Made by a program: the position numbers and the translations under genes. Under the pieces are notes generated by a model. The model made no database searches. It saw nothing but the letters and a program-made list of their open reading frames with translations, and was not told where the DNA came from. Shown in pieces: positions 23,584 to 33,967 of a DNA stretch of 64,000 nt (its first letter is position 1; the number at the start of each line of letters is the position of its first letter). This DNA is from Oscheius tipulae (Eukaryota; Nematoda; Chromadorea; Rhabditida; Rhabditidae): the NCBI GenBank assembly GCA_037178975.1, contig JASJZH010000003.1, positions 3,906,001 to 3,970,000 of the forward strand, read 5' to 3'.

Positions 23584-25270
23584 ATGCTCAGAGTGTCCAC
23601 AATATCCACATTGGTAAAAGTGAATACATTTCTTCAACCAAACAGGTGCAGCTTGGACATCAGTTCTTTAAAAGTTTCGAATCTGCAGATATTCCCATTT
23701 GCTGAGTTATTGTCAAGAATTGGACAAACGCTCTTTGCTGAAGACATCCTATCCGAATGACATCCTGGGTACGTGTCAAGAAAAAATAAGGTTCAAGCTA
23801 TTTCCTTGACATTCTCAATACACTCGTTTACAGAAATCTACCACCCTGCCTTTATGCAGGGTTCGACCCAACGTCCGACAGTCTACATATAGGAAATCTT
23901 CTCATTTTGCTGAACTTAATAAGAGGTTAGCCATTTTGAAAAAGTCAAGCGTCAAACTTTAGGTGCACAGTTCGGATGTCAACCAATTGCACTCGTTGGC
24001 GGATTCACAGCCTTGGTAGGAGATCCGAGTGGCAGAAATACTGGTTGGTTCGTTTCATTTGAGATTTTGATTAAACTTAGAATTCCAGAAAGGGATCCAA
24101 TCAAAGAAGATACTGTTCAGAAAAACGGACGGGCGATAATGGATCAAATTAGTCGAATTGGACAGAACTGTCAAGACGAGTCTGAAACAAAGCTGCTAGT
24201 GGTCGACAACAGGGAATGGCTTGCCAAGCTGTCTCCAGTTTCTATCTTCCGTCATTTCGGCAACTTCCGCGTTTCGCAAATGCTCAAAATGGGAGCGATC
24301 CGTAGCAGGATGTCGGAAAAACTTGAGATATCTCTACAGGAATTCGTTTATCAGACGCTACAAGCTTATGACTGGCAATATCTGTCCGATAAACAACGAT
24401 GCTTCTTTCAGGTACTCTGTTTTCTCTTTCCCTGTACAAACTTTAGATCGGAGGCTCGGATCAACTCGGACATGTCGATTTCGGTGCTCACTATATCAAA
24501 CGAACGAGAGAAAAGGCTTTTGCTGCGGGAGTCTGTCTGCCTTTGCTGACGGACAAGGATGGAAACAAGCTGGGAAAATCAGTCGGAGGAGGAATCTGGC
24601 TTGCTCCCGAAAAGACTTCTCCTTTCCACTTCTATCAGTTTTTCAGACAACTTCATGACACCGAAGTTAGCGACCTTCTACCCAAATTCAGGTATTTTTT
24701 TTATCTCTCTTCTACGTAAAAATAAGGGATTTAGTATAAAACCCATTGAAGAAGTCAATGGGATTCTAGAGGATCATCAGAGGAATCTAGGAAAGTGGAT
24801 TGCACAAGAAGCACTCGCCACCGAACTAACACGGATTGTTCACGGTTCGAATGGGCTGGAGACGGCTCTGCGCTGCTCTAGGGCACTCTTTCAAGGCTAG
24901 AAACTATTGTTTTAGATCAAAAGTTGTTTCAGGATCGATAGAAGATGTGAGATGTCTGTCAGTAGAAGTACTTCTTTCGCTGTTTGGAGGAGCGAGTCGA
25001 ATAGAAAAGCACCGGATTCAAACATTTGGAGATTTTGCGAAGGCGACCCGAAAAGATAGTCAGCCGGGCGACGTTCTGATGACAAAGGGAGCCTTCAAAG
25101 TCAACGGAGAGCGGGTACCTGTTTACTATCACAAGTTTCAACCGACCTATTTCCAGATTTTGGATCCTGCTCAGAAGTTCGACGCTTCCGCTGTCATTCT
25201 ACCCAACACGACTAATCTTGTTCTCATCTGCTGGGGCAAACGCAAGTTCCAACTTGTCCAACTAGTTTAA
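23584..25270 (+). CDS. yars-2: Mitochondrial tyrosyl-tRNA synthetase (YARS2)
   Basis: The class I synthetase signatures are present: GFDPTSDSLHIGNLL (HIGH motif), GDPSGR, the tyrosine-binding FVYQTLQAYDW and GGSDQLGHVDFG, then GNKLGKSVGG (KMSKS-type loop, here KLGKS). The C-terminal S4-like domain ends in GKRKFQLVQL, as in the mitochondrial enzyme. The first exon encodes a possible targeting sequence (MLRVSTISTLVKV). An apparent in-frame TGA at 23758 disappears when a 43-bp intron (23646-23688) and the donor after 23772 are used; both keep the conserved PPCLYAGFDPT frame. The ATG lies three bases after TTGTTTTCAG, a trans-splice-type acceptor. Confidence 0.93.
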
Positions 25271-25335
25271 CCGTTTATCTTCTTCGACGAATTTGTTGTT
25301 GTACGCGGGTAATAAAGTGTTTCCTTCTTCGGAAC

Positions 25336-25625
25336 TTATCTTCGTCCAGGATAGGGCATATGGGGAAGATGATAAGGTATGTCGGGTACGCAATCGCTGA
25401 CCATATAATACTTGCCCCCAAACAGCGCAGTAACAGAAGAATCGAGGCTGTCGGTTGAGATATTCGACCCTTTGAGCACTTGAAGATTTTGTCCAGTAAA
25501 AAAAGCTAACGACAGGTGTAGTCTGCACCTACTTTCCATCAATTATCGGTTGGATCCCACACCCATTTGTATTCTTCTCCTGGAACTTGTCGGATACCCG
25601 TTCTTTTTCTAAAAGCGTCCTAGAA
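25336..25625 (-). pseudogene. Degenerate copy of the neighbouring small secreted-protein gene
   Basis: Read on the minus strand, YKWVWDPTDN, then W-KVGADYTC, then RVEYLNRQPRFFCYC correspond to YKYVWDSSQN, WRLAAEYNC and MVDYVYGTPRFYCNC of the plus-strand gene at 25777-26282. A TGA replaces the Arg codon between N and W, and two one-base frame changes are needed to follow the similarity to the end (VSDCVPDIP against VGGCTPNI). It is therefore probably a pseudogene, arranged head to head with its intact relative. Confidence 0.55.
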
Positions 25626-25776
25626 GCCCATTTAGTCAAAATGTTAGAGAAAAAACTACAAGATAGTTGTGACCCTTTCTGATGTTGGATCACTATCACG
25701 TGGTGGGAACAAAGAATGGTCGGTCAGTCCGGCAAATTCGTAGGTTTACACCTTTCAGTTGGCTTATTTCGGCAGA

Positions 25777-26282
25777 ATGTTTCCGCTTCTACTCGTTCTT
25801 CTTCCCGGTCTGAAAATATTTCACAGAATATAATTTCTTGTTCAGTATATGTGGTCAGTCAACAGTTACAGACGTGGATCCATCCCTCCAACCAACTGAC
25901 CGTCACTCAGACAGGTAGGATTTTATAAATACAGTTGACCGAGCTATTGAGAACAATTTTGGGACGATTGGGGAGAGGGAACACGTTCTCGTTCCAACAA
26001 TTTCTACACACCCATGAACCATATCTACTACCAACAAGGAGATAGTCCTCAAAGACTAGGATACAAGTATGTTTGGGATTCGAGTCAGAACAGATGGAGA
26101 CTCGCAGCCGAGTATAATTGCGGTAACTGACTCATAAGTGACAATAACAATAGATTTAAGACGGTCAGATGGTCGACTATGTTTATGGAACGCCACGTTT
26201 CTACTGCAACTGTGGGCAGTTCGGAGTATTCTATCAAGTCGGCGGATGTACTCCAAACATCCAAGACCCCCGAAGAGGTTGA
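25777..26282 (+). CDS. Small secreted protein, family not recognised
   Basis: Four exons (25777-25807, 25846-25914, 25952-26122, 26161-26282) separated by introns of 38, 37 and 38 bp give 130 residues. The first 17 residues (MFPLLLVLLPVYVVSQQ) form a signal peptide. The mature part is polar and aromatic (EQFWDDWGEGTRS, YKYVWDSSQNRWRLAAEYNC) and has four cysteines, CNC and GGCTPNI near the end. I know no family with this pattern. The frame continuity across three tiny introns and an AATAAA at about 26322 support a real gene. A degenerate inverted copy lies just upstream. Confidence 0.6.
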
Positions 26283-27022
26283 TCAACTCTTTGACGAATG
26301 ATATAGCCTGTTCAAAACACAAATAAACTTTATTCTCTGCACGTTATTGTCAACTTCATCTTTTCAAAACATGTGAAAAGCGAACTTCATTTCTCCTTGG
26401 CAATTTTGAAACTCTTAATAGAATCGCGGATCCTAATTGTTATATCGTGTCGAGAACTCGCTTGTCTTTTGAAGCCATTTGCTCCCAAGTGCTCCAGCTC
26501 TCCGGACGTCTTCTAATTGCCGGATTAAATGCAAAAGGACGGCTGGTGAGCAACGGAAACGCAACTAACCGGACTTATCCAATCGACACATACCCCGAGG
26601 TTGTCTTGGGCATGGATGACGATGACTCTTCGTTTAGCATTGGAAAGAAAGGACGAGATGAAAGTGTCTCTACCAGAGAATCAGGAGACTAACAGAAGAA
26701 AGGAGAATACAATTCTTGTTCTTTCGAAATCAATTTGATCATATTTTGGAACTCTCAACCACCTCAGCCTCCAATACCTCATTTGTGTCCTCCGAAGAGA
26801 ACATAACCGCAGCCCGAGGTAACCAAAACACATTGTGAAAGTAGCTCAACTTTTTAGAGAAAATGAAAATATCTGACCTGAGAGCAAGTAGAAGACGTCC
26901 GGAGCAAATGGTTTCAAAAGACAAGCGAGTTCTCGACACGATATGACAATTAGGATCCGCGATCTATTTTAAATTGTCCTCGCGTCTCTGTCTGTCTGTC
27001 TGTCTGTCTGAAGCCCTAATTG

Positions 27023-27060
27023 ACAATTAGTGTGCACTATTTTGTGCGCACACTAATTGT
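27023..27060. repeat. Short palindrome inside the foldback element
   Basis: ACAATTAGTGTG and its exact reverse complement CACACTAATTGT flank 14 bases, forming a strong hairpin directly after the (TCTG)6 tract. Confidence 0.7.
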
Positions 27061-27424
27061 TGGCAAGTCAAGTCAGTTCGGGAGATACCTTCTTTGGGAG
27101 GACGTTGCTTCTGCCATGGTAGCTCGACTGGCGCAGAAAATGCGAACAGGGCGAAGTTAGAGAGAAGGACCAGTACAGGCTGACAGAAGGGAATAGAAAC
27201 CGGACAAAATTCAAAGGTATCAGAGGATATAACTGTCATTGTGCTCCCCAGGGACGATAGCAATACTTGGACAGGGTTGAGAAATCGGAAAAATGGGTTC
27301 AAGGAGTGAAAGGGAAGTGGGCTTGAGGGATAGAGAGTGGGAAGTGGGTTTCACTGATTAGAAATGGTCATTAGCAATCGTTTTTGCTGGGGAAAGGACA
27401 AGGTAGATATGCCTCAAGGTGCGC

Positions 27425-27469
27425 AACAAGTTAGGCTACCGCCCCGAAGGGGCGGCGGCCTAACTTGTT
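27425..27469. repeat. GC-rich hairpin inside the foldback element
   Basis: AACAAGTTAGGC at 27425 and GCCTAACTTGTT at 27458 are perfect reverse complements and enclose a second palindrome, CCGCCCCGAAGGGGCGG. The whole 45 bases fold into one long stem. GC-rich hairpins of this kind are common near the ends of non-autonomous Helitrons, but no Helitron end was recognised here. Confidence 0.65.
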
Positions 27470-27677
27470 CTATTAAAAGTCTCAAAGTTGCCAAGGAGAA
27501 ATGAAGTTCGCTTTTCACATGTTTGAAGAGACAGCGGGCAAAGTTGAGTTGACGAGAAAATTAGGTAGCAACGTGAATAAGACCATTGCAAACGTTGCTG
27601 TTTTCCCCCGAAGCTGTCCATCAGAGCCGTTATCTTTGCTTCAGATAAGAACTGACCAATATTAGGGCCCTGTTTAT

Positions 27678-30556
27678 ATGCCTCCACTACTCATCCTCCT
27701 CCTTTTGATTTCTTGCCGTGTTTCATGCGGAGAAGAAGAATTTAAAGTTGTCGAGACAAAGTGATTAGTTCTTTTATCAAATTTGAACTTTGTTCAGATT
27801 TGGTAAAGTTCGGGGCAAAGAGATAGTGAGTGCCAGTGGTCAATATGGATTTGTTTTTGCCGGTATCCCGATGGCCAAGCCGCCATTGAGAACATTCAGG
27901 TAGTCTATAGATTTATTCCACTTGTAAAAGGATTCAGATTTAAAAGACCTGTTAATCCAGATCCATGGGAAGGCGTAATTGACACGTTTTCCTACAAGAA
28001 TGCTTGTCTTTCCGATCCGATGTGAGGAAACCGAAAACCCAGAACCCTAACTTTCAGTAAGACATATAAGACATATGCCGGTCCCGTTTCCGAAGATTGT
28101 CTCTACATCAATGTTTTTACCAGTCGAACCTGTTTAGACTTTGTTAGTTCCTTGTTAAACCAACACAGAGAAACTCGTTTAGGGAAGCTGCTCAGTACTC
28201 GCCTACATTCACGGAGGTTAGCTATATTTTATTCAAAGTTAAACTAGAGTAAAGGAGCCAGAAACTTCGAGTCACCGGTTGTATTCCCTCCGGAAATCAT
28301 CGTCAACAACTTCGCGAACCAAGAGCGGAATGTACTTGTAGTGACAATTCCGTACAGAACTGGTGTGATGGGCTGGTTCAATCCCGCCCCAGGAGTCAAG
28401 ACTTCGGCTCATACCAATGTGGCTCTCCGTGGTAAGAGCTCGAATCGTTAGAAGACGAGTCTGTTCAGATTGCTACTTTGGCCTAGAGTGGATACAGCGC
28501 GAGATAGAGTCTTTCGGAGGCGACAGAAAGAAAGTGACTTTGATGGGTCACAGTGCTGGTGGATCTCAGATCCAAGAGGTAAGTCTTTCGATCGAACACA
28601 ACACATACAAGTTGTTCGGATGGTGGTCTCTCCTCGTTCAAAAGGACTTTACAATAGATTCATCAGTATGAGTGGACTCGGATATGGAGGCGACCGATCA
28701 CCAAGTAAGATGTCCAAAGTTTTTTGTTTTTGAAAACTGTCTGTTCAGCTGTCAATTCCAAGCTCTCACAAAAGTTGGCCCAGAAACTGGGTTGTGCCAA
28801 GAAGAACGAAAAGTTTTCTTCGGCTGTGACCATTGAAAAGGTCTGAGTTATTAGCTGTTTGGCACTTTCTTATTCTAGATTCTGGGCTGTCTCCGAAGAG
28901 TTCCATCCGACCAGGTCCTCGAGACACAGTTGTCCTTCATGAATGATGTGGAAGAAATCTACGGAACGTGGATCGACGGTCCAGAAGGAGTTCTTCCCAA
29001 TTATATTAGAGAACTACTGAAAGATCCTCCCAAGTTGGGCTGTCTAATCGGAACAGTCAGTGCCGAACTCCGAGATACCAGGTATGTCAAGACCCAGTTT
29101 AGTGGAAACAATTGGCAGATATCTTCTGGACAAAGAAGGAAACGTGGATCTGAAGATGCTAGACTGGATCTGTACTCACGTCGCCTTTGAGAAAAATTAC
29201 GATCGACCGGAAGAGTTCAGGAAGGTTTGTATGCAGTACTACGGTAAGGGTAAGCCGATCATTGGATCAGATCAATCTTTACTCGAAAATTTAGCGAACA
29301 ACACACCGTTCTTCAACGACGATCTGCTTTTCTACAATCACAACGGAATGATAGCAAACGGTTTCAGTAAGAAAGACAACTGCTATGTTTATAGGTTCCG
29401 CATCGCTTATTGTCCAAGAACAGTTTCAGTTTCGAGTATGCGGAGATTGGAGAAGCGTACAGAAAGTTTGTGACTCAAGAAATATCACCAGGACACGCGG
29501 AAGATTTTGTAAGTTGTTTCGTTCAAGGTTTGTTGAATAGAAAGAGGGCACTTTTGTATAAAGTCTATGTTTCTCACGGGACCGTTTTAGCATGCTAACA
29601 TTGAATCAAATTGTGATCAAAGGACGCTCCCGTTATGGCTTGAAAGTGGGTCCCACTTTTAGATACTTTTCCCGCCAGCAACCTTTTTTCCTGAATAATC
29701 CATAGAACAATTTTTACTCACTAGTTGTTCAGATTTACATATTTGGACTGGCAAGAAACGTGGATAAGTTCACAGACAAGGACAAAGAGATCGAGAAAAA
29801 GTACACTGGTATTCTGGCAAACTTTGTGAACAGCGGTGATCCGACTTATGAGGAACAGTTGTGGGAGCCATGGACAGAGGATCGGCGAAACTACTTTAGA
29901 ATCGGTTATATCAGTCCATGTACTGAAAGGAAAGTAAACGTTCAGATTTTGACGAGGATATAAATATGCCTGGACAAACGGATGGCTACTACAGAGACGC
30001 GTATGAGTTCTGGGAGAAGGAGGTCCCAAAGTCAGTTGCATTTGTGTTCTGAAAAGAAGATAGTTCAGAGCAGCTGGAGACTGGACCCCTCTTGAATATT
30101 TTCCTCCACAAGCAGATGTCTACATCGAAAAAGGTATCGTCGACGCTAAGAGTACGGATCTTTCTCTACAAACTTCATAAACTTTTCAGTGTCCGTGATC
30201 AAAAATCAGAGTCGTGTCATCGACAAGCTTTTTCCAGCTGTTGTCGAGACTCTGGAAATGTGGGAGGCACATTTGCCGAAACTGATGAAACGGAGTTTGT
30301 TACTACTTTGTTCATAATCTTATACCATTTCAGAGAGATCAGTTTCAGTTAGAAGTGATCTTGTTTCTACGAACCTTGTTGAAGCACCCGATGGAGGAGT
30401 TAGTATGTGTCTTGTGCTCATGAAGAAGTAAAAACGCTTTTAGACTGGCTGACCATTGCCCTGATCAGCTCCATTGTCTTTCTAGTCGCTTATATCGCCT
30501 ACTTCAAGTATTCCGAGTGGAGGAGAAGGAAAGACTACGAGCTGATCGTCCAATAA
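27678..30556 (+). CDS. Membrane-anchored carboxylesterase (type B esterase family)
   Basis: The product starts with a signal peptide (MPPLLILLLLISCRVSCG) and follows the alpha/beta-hydrolase carboxylesterase plan: GFVFAGIPMAKPP, SEDCLYINVF with the first disulfide Cys, VTIPYRTGVMGWF, the nucleophile elbow GHSAGG at about 28545, and the acid-residue region GPEGVLPNY. A His in SPGHAEDF occupies the catalytic position. A C-terminal helix (LTIALISSIVFLVAYIAYF) and a short basic tail anchor it as a type I membrane protein. Ser, acid and His appear intact, so it should be an active esterase, unlike neuroligins. About fifteen exons with introns near 40 bp. The stop overlaps AATAAA (CAATAAA). Confidence 0.85.
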
Positions 30557-30640
30557 ATTATAAGTCCGCGCCATCTCTGCTGTTTGTCGAACACTGTCCT
30601 GCGGGGACATGGCGGTGTGTCTACTTTTCGCTCTCTCATT

Positions 30641-30726
30641 GATACACATCATTTCTTTCACGTGCGTTGTCCCTAAGTTTAGGCGAAGAGCATCTTAACA
30701 GCACGTGAACAGACGATGATGTGTCT
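30641..30726. repeat. Imperfect hairpin, miRNA-precursor-like size
   Basis: ACACATCAT near 30644 pairs with ATGATGTGT at the far end. TCACGTGC pairs with GCACGTGA further in, and GTTGT with AACAG. The result is a stem of roughly 27 positions with small bulges and a loop of about 35 bases. It lies 85 bp after the carboxylesterase stop. Whether it is transcribed cannot be told. Confidence 0.35.
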
Positions 30727-31657
30727 GCTTGGATGTTTGGCTCAAAAGGTCCTGTTTTCTCCTGAGTTATTTCCAGTCTTGTTGACTACTAAAAAGATTG
30801 AAGAGTTTTCTGTTGACTGATATCAGAAAACCACAGTCGATGACGAAATGGGCGCCGGCCGGACAGGCGTTGGGAAAGCCCAGGGGCAAAACAATAGTTT
30901 AAAGGCTGTTGTAATGTTTGCAACTGGGGGAACAAGAGAGCACAAAAACAGCAGAGCGCATAGTAAAAGCCTTTCATAATTGTACCTCATGTTTACTGTA
31001 TTCTTTCACAGTAATCCACAATTGGAAGAAGTAGTTTTTTTGTTCTGATGAATCCACTAAGATCAAAAATACGAACAGACAAAAAGAGGCAGAGTACGGT
31101 CTATCTGAAAACAGTAAGGCTGGAACCAAGAGGCATTGAAGCAAATTTTTTTTCCCTTTACCGTCTTCCAATCCCTTCTTTTCCCGGCAACTGCTCAAGG
31201 TCTTATCATCGTTGCTGCAGTCTTTTCCCTGGTAAAAATAGCCTCTGTGATCTTTAAAGACCGATGGAGAAGAGAGAACACAACAGGCGCCTGGTCTCTG
31301 ACGGAGTCGATCAAGACAGCAATTCATCACAGATCACTCCCGAAAAAGGATAACCTCTTTCCCCTTCTTGCTGCTAAAACGAGTGCTAGGTATCCGTAAA
31401 CAGTAGCAGATTGCAACGGGGGACCACAAACAACAGCAAGAGTACGAACGAATGATTGGTCAGGTGGATGCACGCTAGATCAACAGAGAAACGACAAAGT
31501 ATCGAAAAATCATCTGGACAAATGAACATCCCAGGTTTCACACAAGAACCCCGAGACTAGGGAAATTCAAACGGCATCAGATTCACTATCAAGCAGAGAT
31601 CACTCTTCTTACAATAAGGCGGAGGGATTTTCTGGACGGTCTGATATTAGCTCTAGT

Positions 31658-31720
31658 AACGGGCGGCGCAGCCGCCTGTCTTAGTATAGCTTCCTGTCAG
31701 CAACAGGAAGTTATACTGAG
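31658..31720. repeat. Two adjacent hairpins
   Basis: GGCGGCGCAGCCGCC is a near-perfect palindrome. It is followed by TTAGTATAGCTTCCTGT...ACAGGAAGTTATACTGAG, a 17-bp inverted repeat with few mismatches around a five-base loop. The first resembles the GC-rich palindromes in the Helitron-like copies near 50.6 and 60.3 kb. Confidence 0.5.
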
Positions 31721-32324
31721 ACAGAAAAATTACTCAATGCGGGTCAGTATGGTCCGATGCCAGACAATAGTGACGGTGAAAAATCTATGGCGCTCTCAAA
31801 ATACCCAATTCCACTATTCCAGTCAAAACAAGAAAGATCAACTGGGTGCATCTGAACCACAGTTTCCATCAAACATCTTCCAATGTTTTTCGGATCCCCT
31901 AGATGTTTCTTGTTTATTTGAAAGATCGTCTGTCTCACCCAAATAACAAACCCCGGCTGTCCTTTCAGCTAGTTGAACTTGACCAAATTCACGTGCGTCA
32001 CAGTGTCTCCCACTCGGCTAACAACCCTTCGCCCCGCCTCCCGAACTGACGACTTAAGAGACCGGGTTTCTACTGCAAGCTTCAAGCTGACTTGTTTGTC
32101 TCTCTCGACATCTACACTTGTTATCAGTTCCCTTCACAATAGGACATTTTTAGTGTCAAAATAGCTATTGTACCGATTGTACTAAAGTCACATCGACTGA
32201 CGTCTCTTGATCACGCCCCTTCTGCTATTTAATGGCCAAGGTTTAGGGCTCTAGTACCCAACTTGACTACTCATTCACCTCTTTTTTTTTTATCCATTAT
32301 CTTTTCTAGATCTCTCTTTCAGAT

Positions 32325-33160
32325 ATGGTTCTTCTTGCCGTTCCTCTGAATTCTCTGGCTCCTACCAACTGCGAGCTTCGTCTCGACTCTGGAAGAACTC
32401 TTCGCTATATGGCTCCCGAGAGCGCCAATCCCCGAACTGAGATCAGTGGCCTCGACTCAGAACCGAGCTTCACGGGCAGGAAGAGAACTTTGTCGGAACG
32501 ATTGGCTCTGGAGGACTGGGAGGGAGTCAACACGCTCACTCACGCTCTCGATCTCACTGTCGAAGTTGATCTGGAAACGAGTCTTTTCCACGGAAAGAAG
32601 GTTCTGGAGGTGAGATTGGTCTCTGCACCTGACTCAACTTTTTTTTCCAGATCGGCTTCGCCTCTGGTCTGCCTTCTGTCTATGCCTGGGAGAGCGGAGC
32701 AGCTGAACTCGCTATTCATCATCCTTCCAAGACTGCTCTCGAACTGTACACGTTGCCCACTTTGAGAAGAAACAACATTCCGACAAACAAATGTAAATTG
32801 GGATCGGGAACTCTCGAAGATCTGAAGAAGATGATCGGAAGTAACAAGTTCGACGTCATCCTCGGAGCCGATATTCTGAACAGAGACAGTTCCGAATACG
32901 AGCTGCTACACGAAATCATCAGTGATGCGCTGGCAGATGACGGAATCTGGTGAGTTAGAAAAACAAGCACTGACTCTAATCGTTCAAATTTCAGTGTGTT
33001 CTCCGCCCAGACCCTCTATACTTCTGTCGATGGATGTCTGGCCAAGTTTTTGACAGTCGCGAAGAACGCTCGCAAACTGGATGCTCTGGAACGATGGTCG
33101 AGCCCTCGAACTGACGTGATTCAGAGGAAAGTCGTCCAACTGACCAAGTCTCTCTTCTAA
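32325..33160 (+). CDS. METTL18-like protein methyltransferase
   Basis: Three exons (32325-32609, 32651-32949, 32995-33160) with introns of 41 and 45 bp encode 249 residues. The seven-beta-strand methyltransferase fold of the METTL21/22/18 group is visible: a helix before motif I, GKKVLEIGFASGLPSVYAW as the SAM-binding motif I, then FDVILGADILNRDSS as the post-II strand. The best fit is METTL18, which methylates a histidine of ribosomal protein uL3, but other members of the group are possible because motif I departs from the usual GxGxG. The start ATG follows a T-rich region and TTTCAG. The AATAAA at 33311 forms a palindrome with the signal of the converging neuropeptide gene. Confidence 0.6.
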
Positions 33161-33310
33161 ACCCTCCTCCTCTCCTTCCCTCCCCCCTGAAGTGGTCTCA
33201 TAAGGCCGAATCTCCGTTTTTCTTTCACTGAACACGGCCTTATGGCTTAGATCTATCGGGTAGTCCGTCGTATCCCAAGTGGCCCCGACGTGAACGTTAT
33301 AGTCTTGTCT

Positions 33311-33325
33311 AATAAATTATTTATT
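33311..33325. terminator. Palindromic, possibly shared poly(A) signal
   Basis: AATAAATTATTTATT reads AATAAA on both strands. The plus copy lies 150 bp after the METTL18-like stop and the minus copy 30 bp after the neuropeptide stop, so one short site could serve both convergent genes. Confidence 0.55.
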
Positions 33326-33355
33326 TGTCTCATACGTCTCTCTTGTATCTGTCTC

Positions 33356-33689
33356 TTAGAAAATGAATCCGTATTGGAGAGGCTCCTTCAGAGCTCGAAT
33401 CCGAGAGTGGGCCAGGAAGTCCTCCTGATCATCGTATAAACGGTCGAAGCCAGCCGAACGACCGAATCGAAGGAAATCCTTTGTATTTGCGACTAGGAGA
33501 GAGTATTGACAGACCTGAGTGACAAAGCCACGATGGTTGTCAATCCCTCTGACAAGAGGATCCGAACGTCCTGAACGGAAAAGAGCGCCTCGGAGGCAGA
33601 TAGCGGAGGCTACGAGAACTGTTACAGACAGTACAGGACACACTGGTATACTCACCGAAGAGAAGAGTCATTCGGAAGACAGCGGCCAT
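33356..33689 (-). CDS. FMRFamide-like neuropeptide precursor
   Basis: Three exons (33656-33689, 33515-33618, 33356-33478; introns 37 and 36 bp) encode 86 residues. A signal peptide (MAAVFRMTLLFVLVASAIC) is followed by a basic linker and one candidate peptide ending DFLRF-Gly-Arg. The Gly supplies the C-terminal amide and Arg the cleavage site, so the mature peptide could be GFVTQDFLRF-amide if cut after the preceding Arg, or longer. This -LRFG ending is the FLP family pattern of nematodes. The rest (FDRLYDDQEDFLAHSRIRA) is a spacer-like acidic tail with no further repeats. The intron falls directly before the Asp of the peptide core. I cannot assign it to a numbered flp gene. Confidence 0.7.
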
Positions 33690-33967
33690 ATTCGGTAGCG
33701 GGGAGACTGGTCATACCGAGGCATCTTCGTTTGTTTTTATACCCAGACGGACTTCAATAAGAGAATAATGTGGACAATGGTGGACGACAGCAGAATTATG
33801 GCTCGAGAGACACGAGATGATGAGACGAGCTCGGAACAAATTGGCCTAAAATTGAAAGCCCCCACAACACGCGTTGTCATCAAAAACACTCTGATATTCC
33901 ATTAACTTGTCCACCTGTCCCACAGATGGATTACGGTAGCTAATCCGCTATCTGCTGTCAGCCAACT

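Larger units (their letters stand above)
26358..27532. mobile_element. Foldback element with nested inverted repeats, about 1.2 kb
   Basis: The outer arms at about 26360-26420 and 27475-27532 are near-identical in inverted orientation (shared ACATGTGAAAAGCGAACTTC and CATTTCTCCTTGGCAA). Inner inverted arms lie at about 26425-26520 and 26880-26965 (shared CGTGTCGAGAACTCGCTTGT and ACCATTTGCTC-like stretches). Between them are a short open frame, a (TCTG)6 tract at 26987-27010 and two perfect hairpins. No transposase was recognised; it is probably a non-autonomous foldback or a composite of nested elements. Confidence 0.65.
30557..32324. other. Intergenic region with hairpins, no convincing gene
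   Basis: About 1.8 kb without a supported gene. Open frames on both strands are short, lack splice support and look like chance. The region carries an imperfect hairpin at 30641-30726, a second at 31680-31720 preceded by a GGCGGCGCAGCCGCC palindrome, and just before 32325 the presumed promoter and trans-splice region of the next gene (T-rich tract at 32282-32320). Confidence 0.5.

Noticed and set aside
23646..23772. In-frame stop near the start of YARS2
   Set aside because: A 43-bp intron at 23646-23688 shifts the frame to the conserved one; the donor after 23772 then joins PPCLYAGFDPT correctly.
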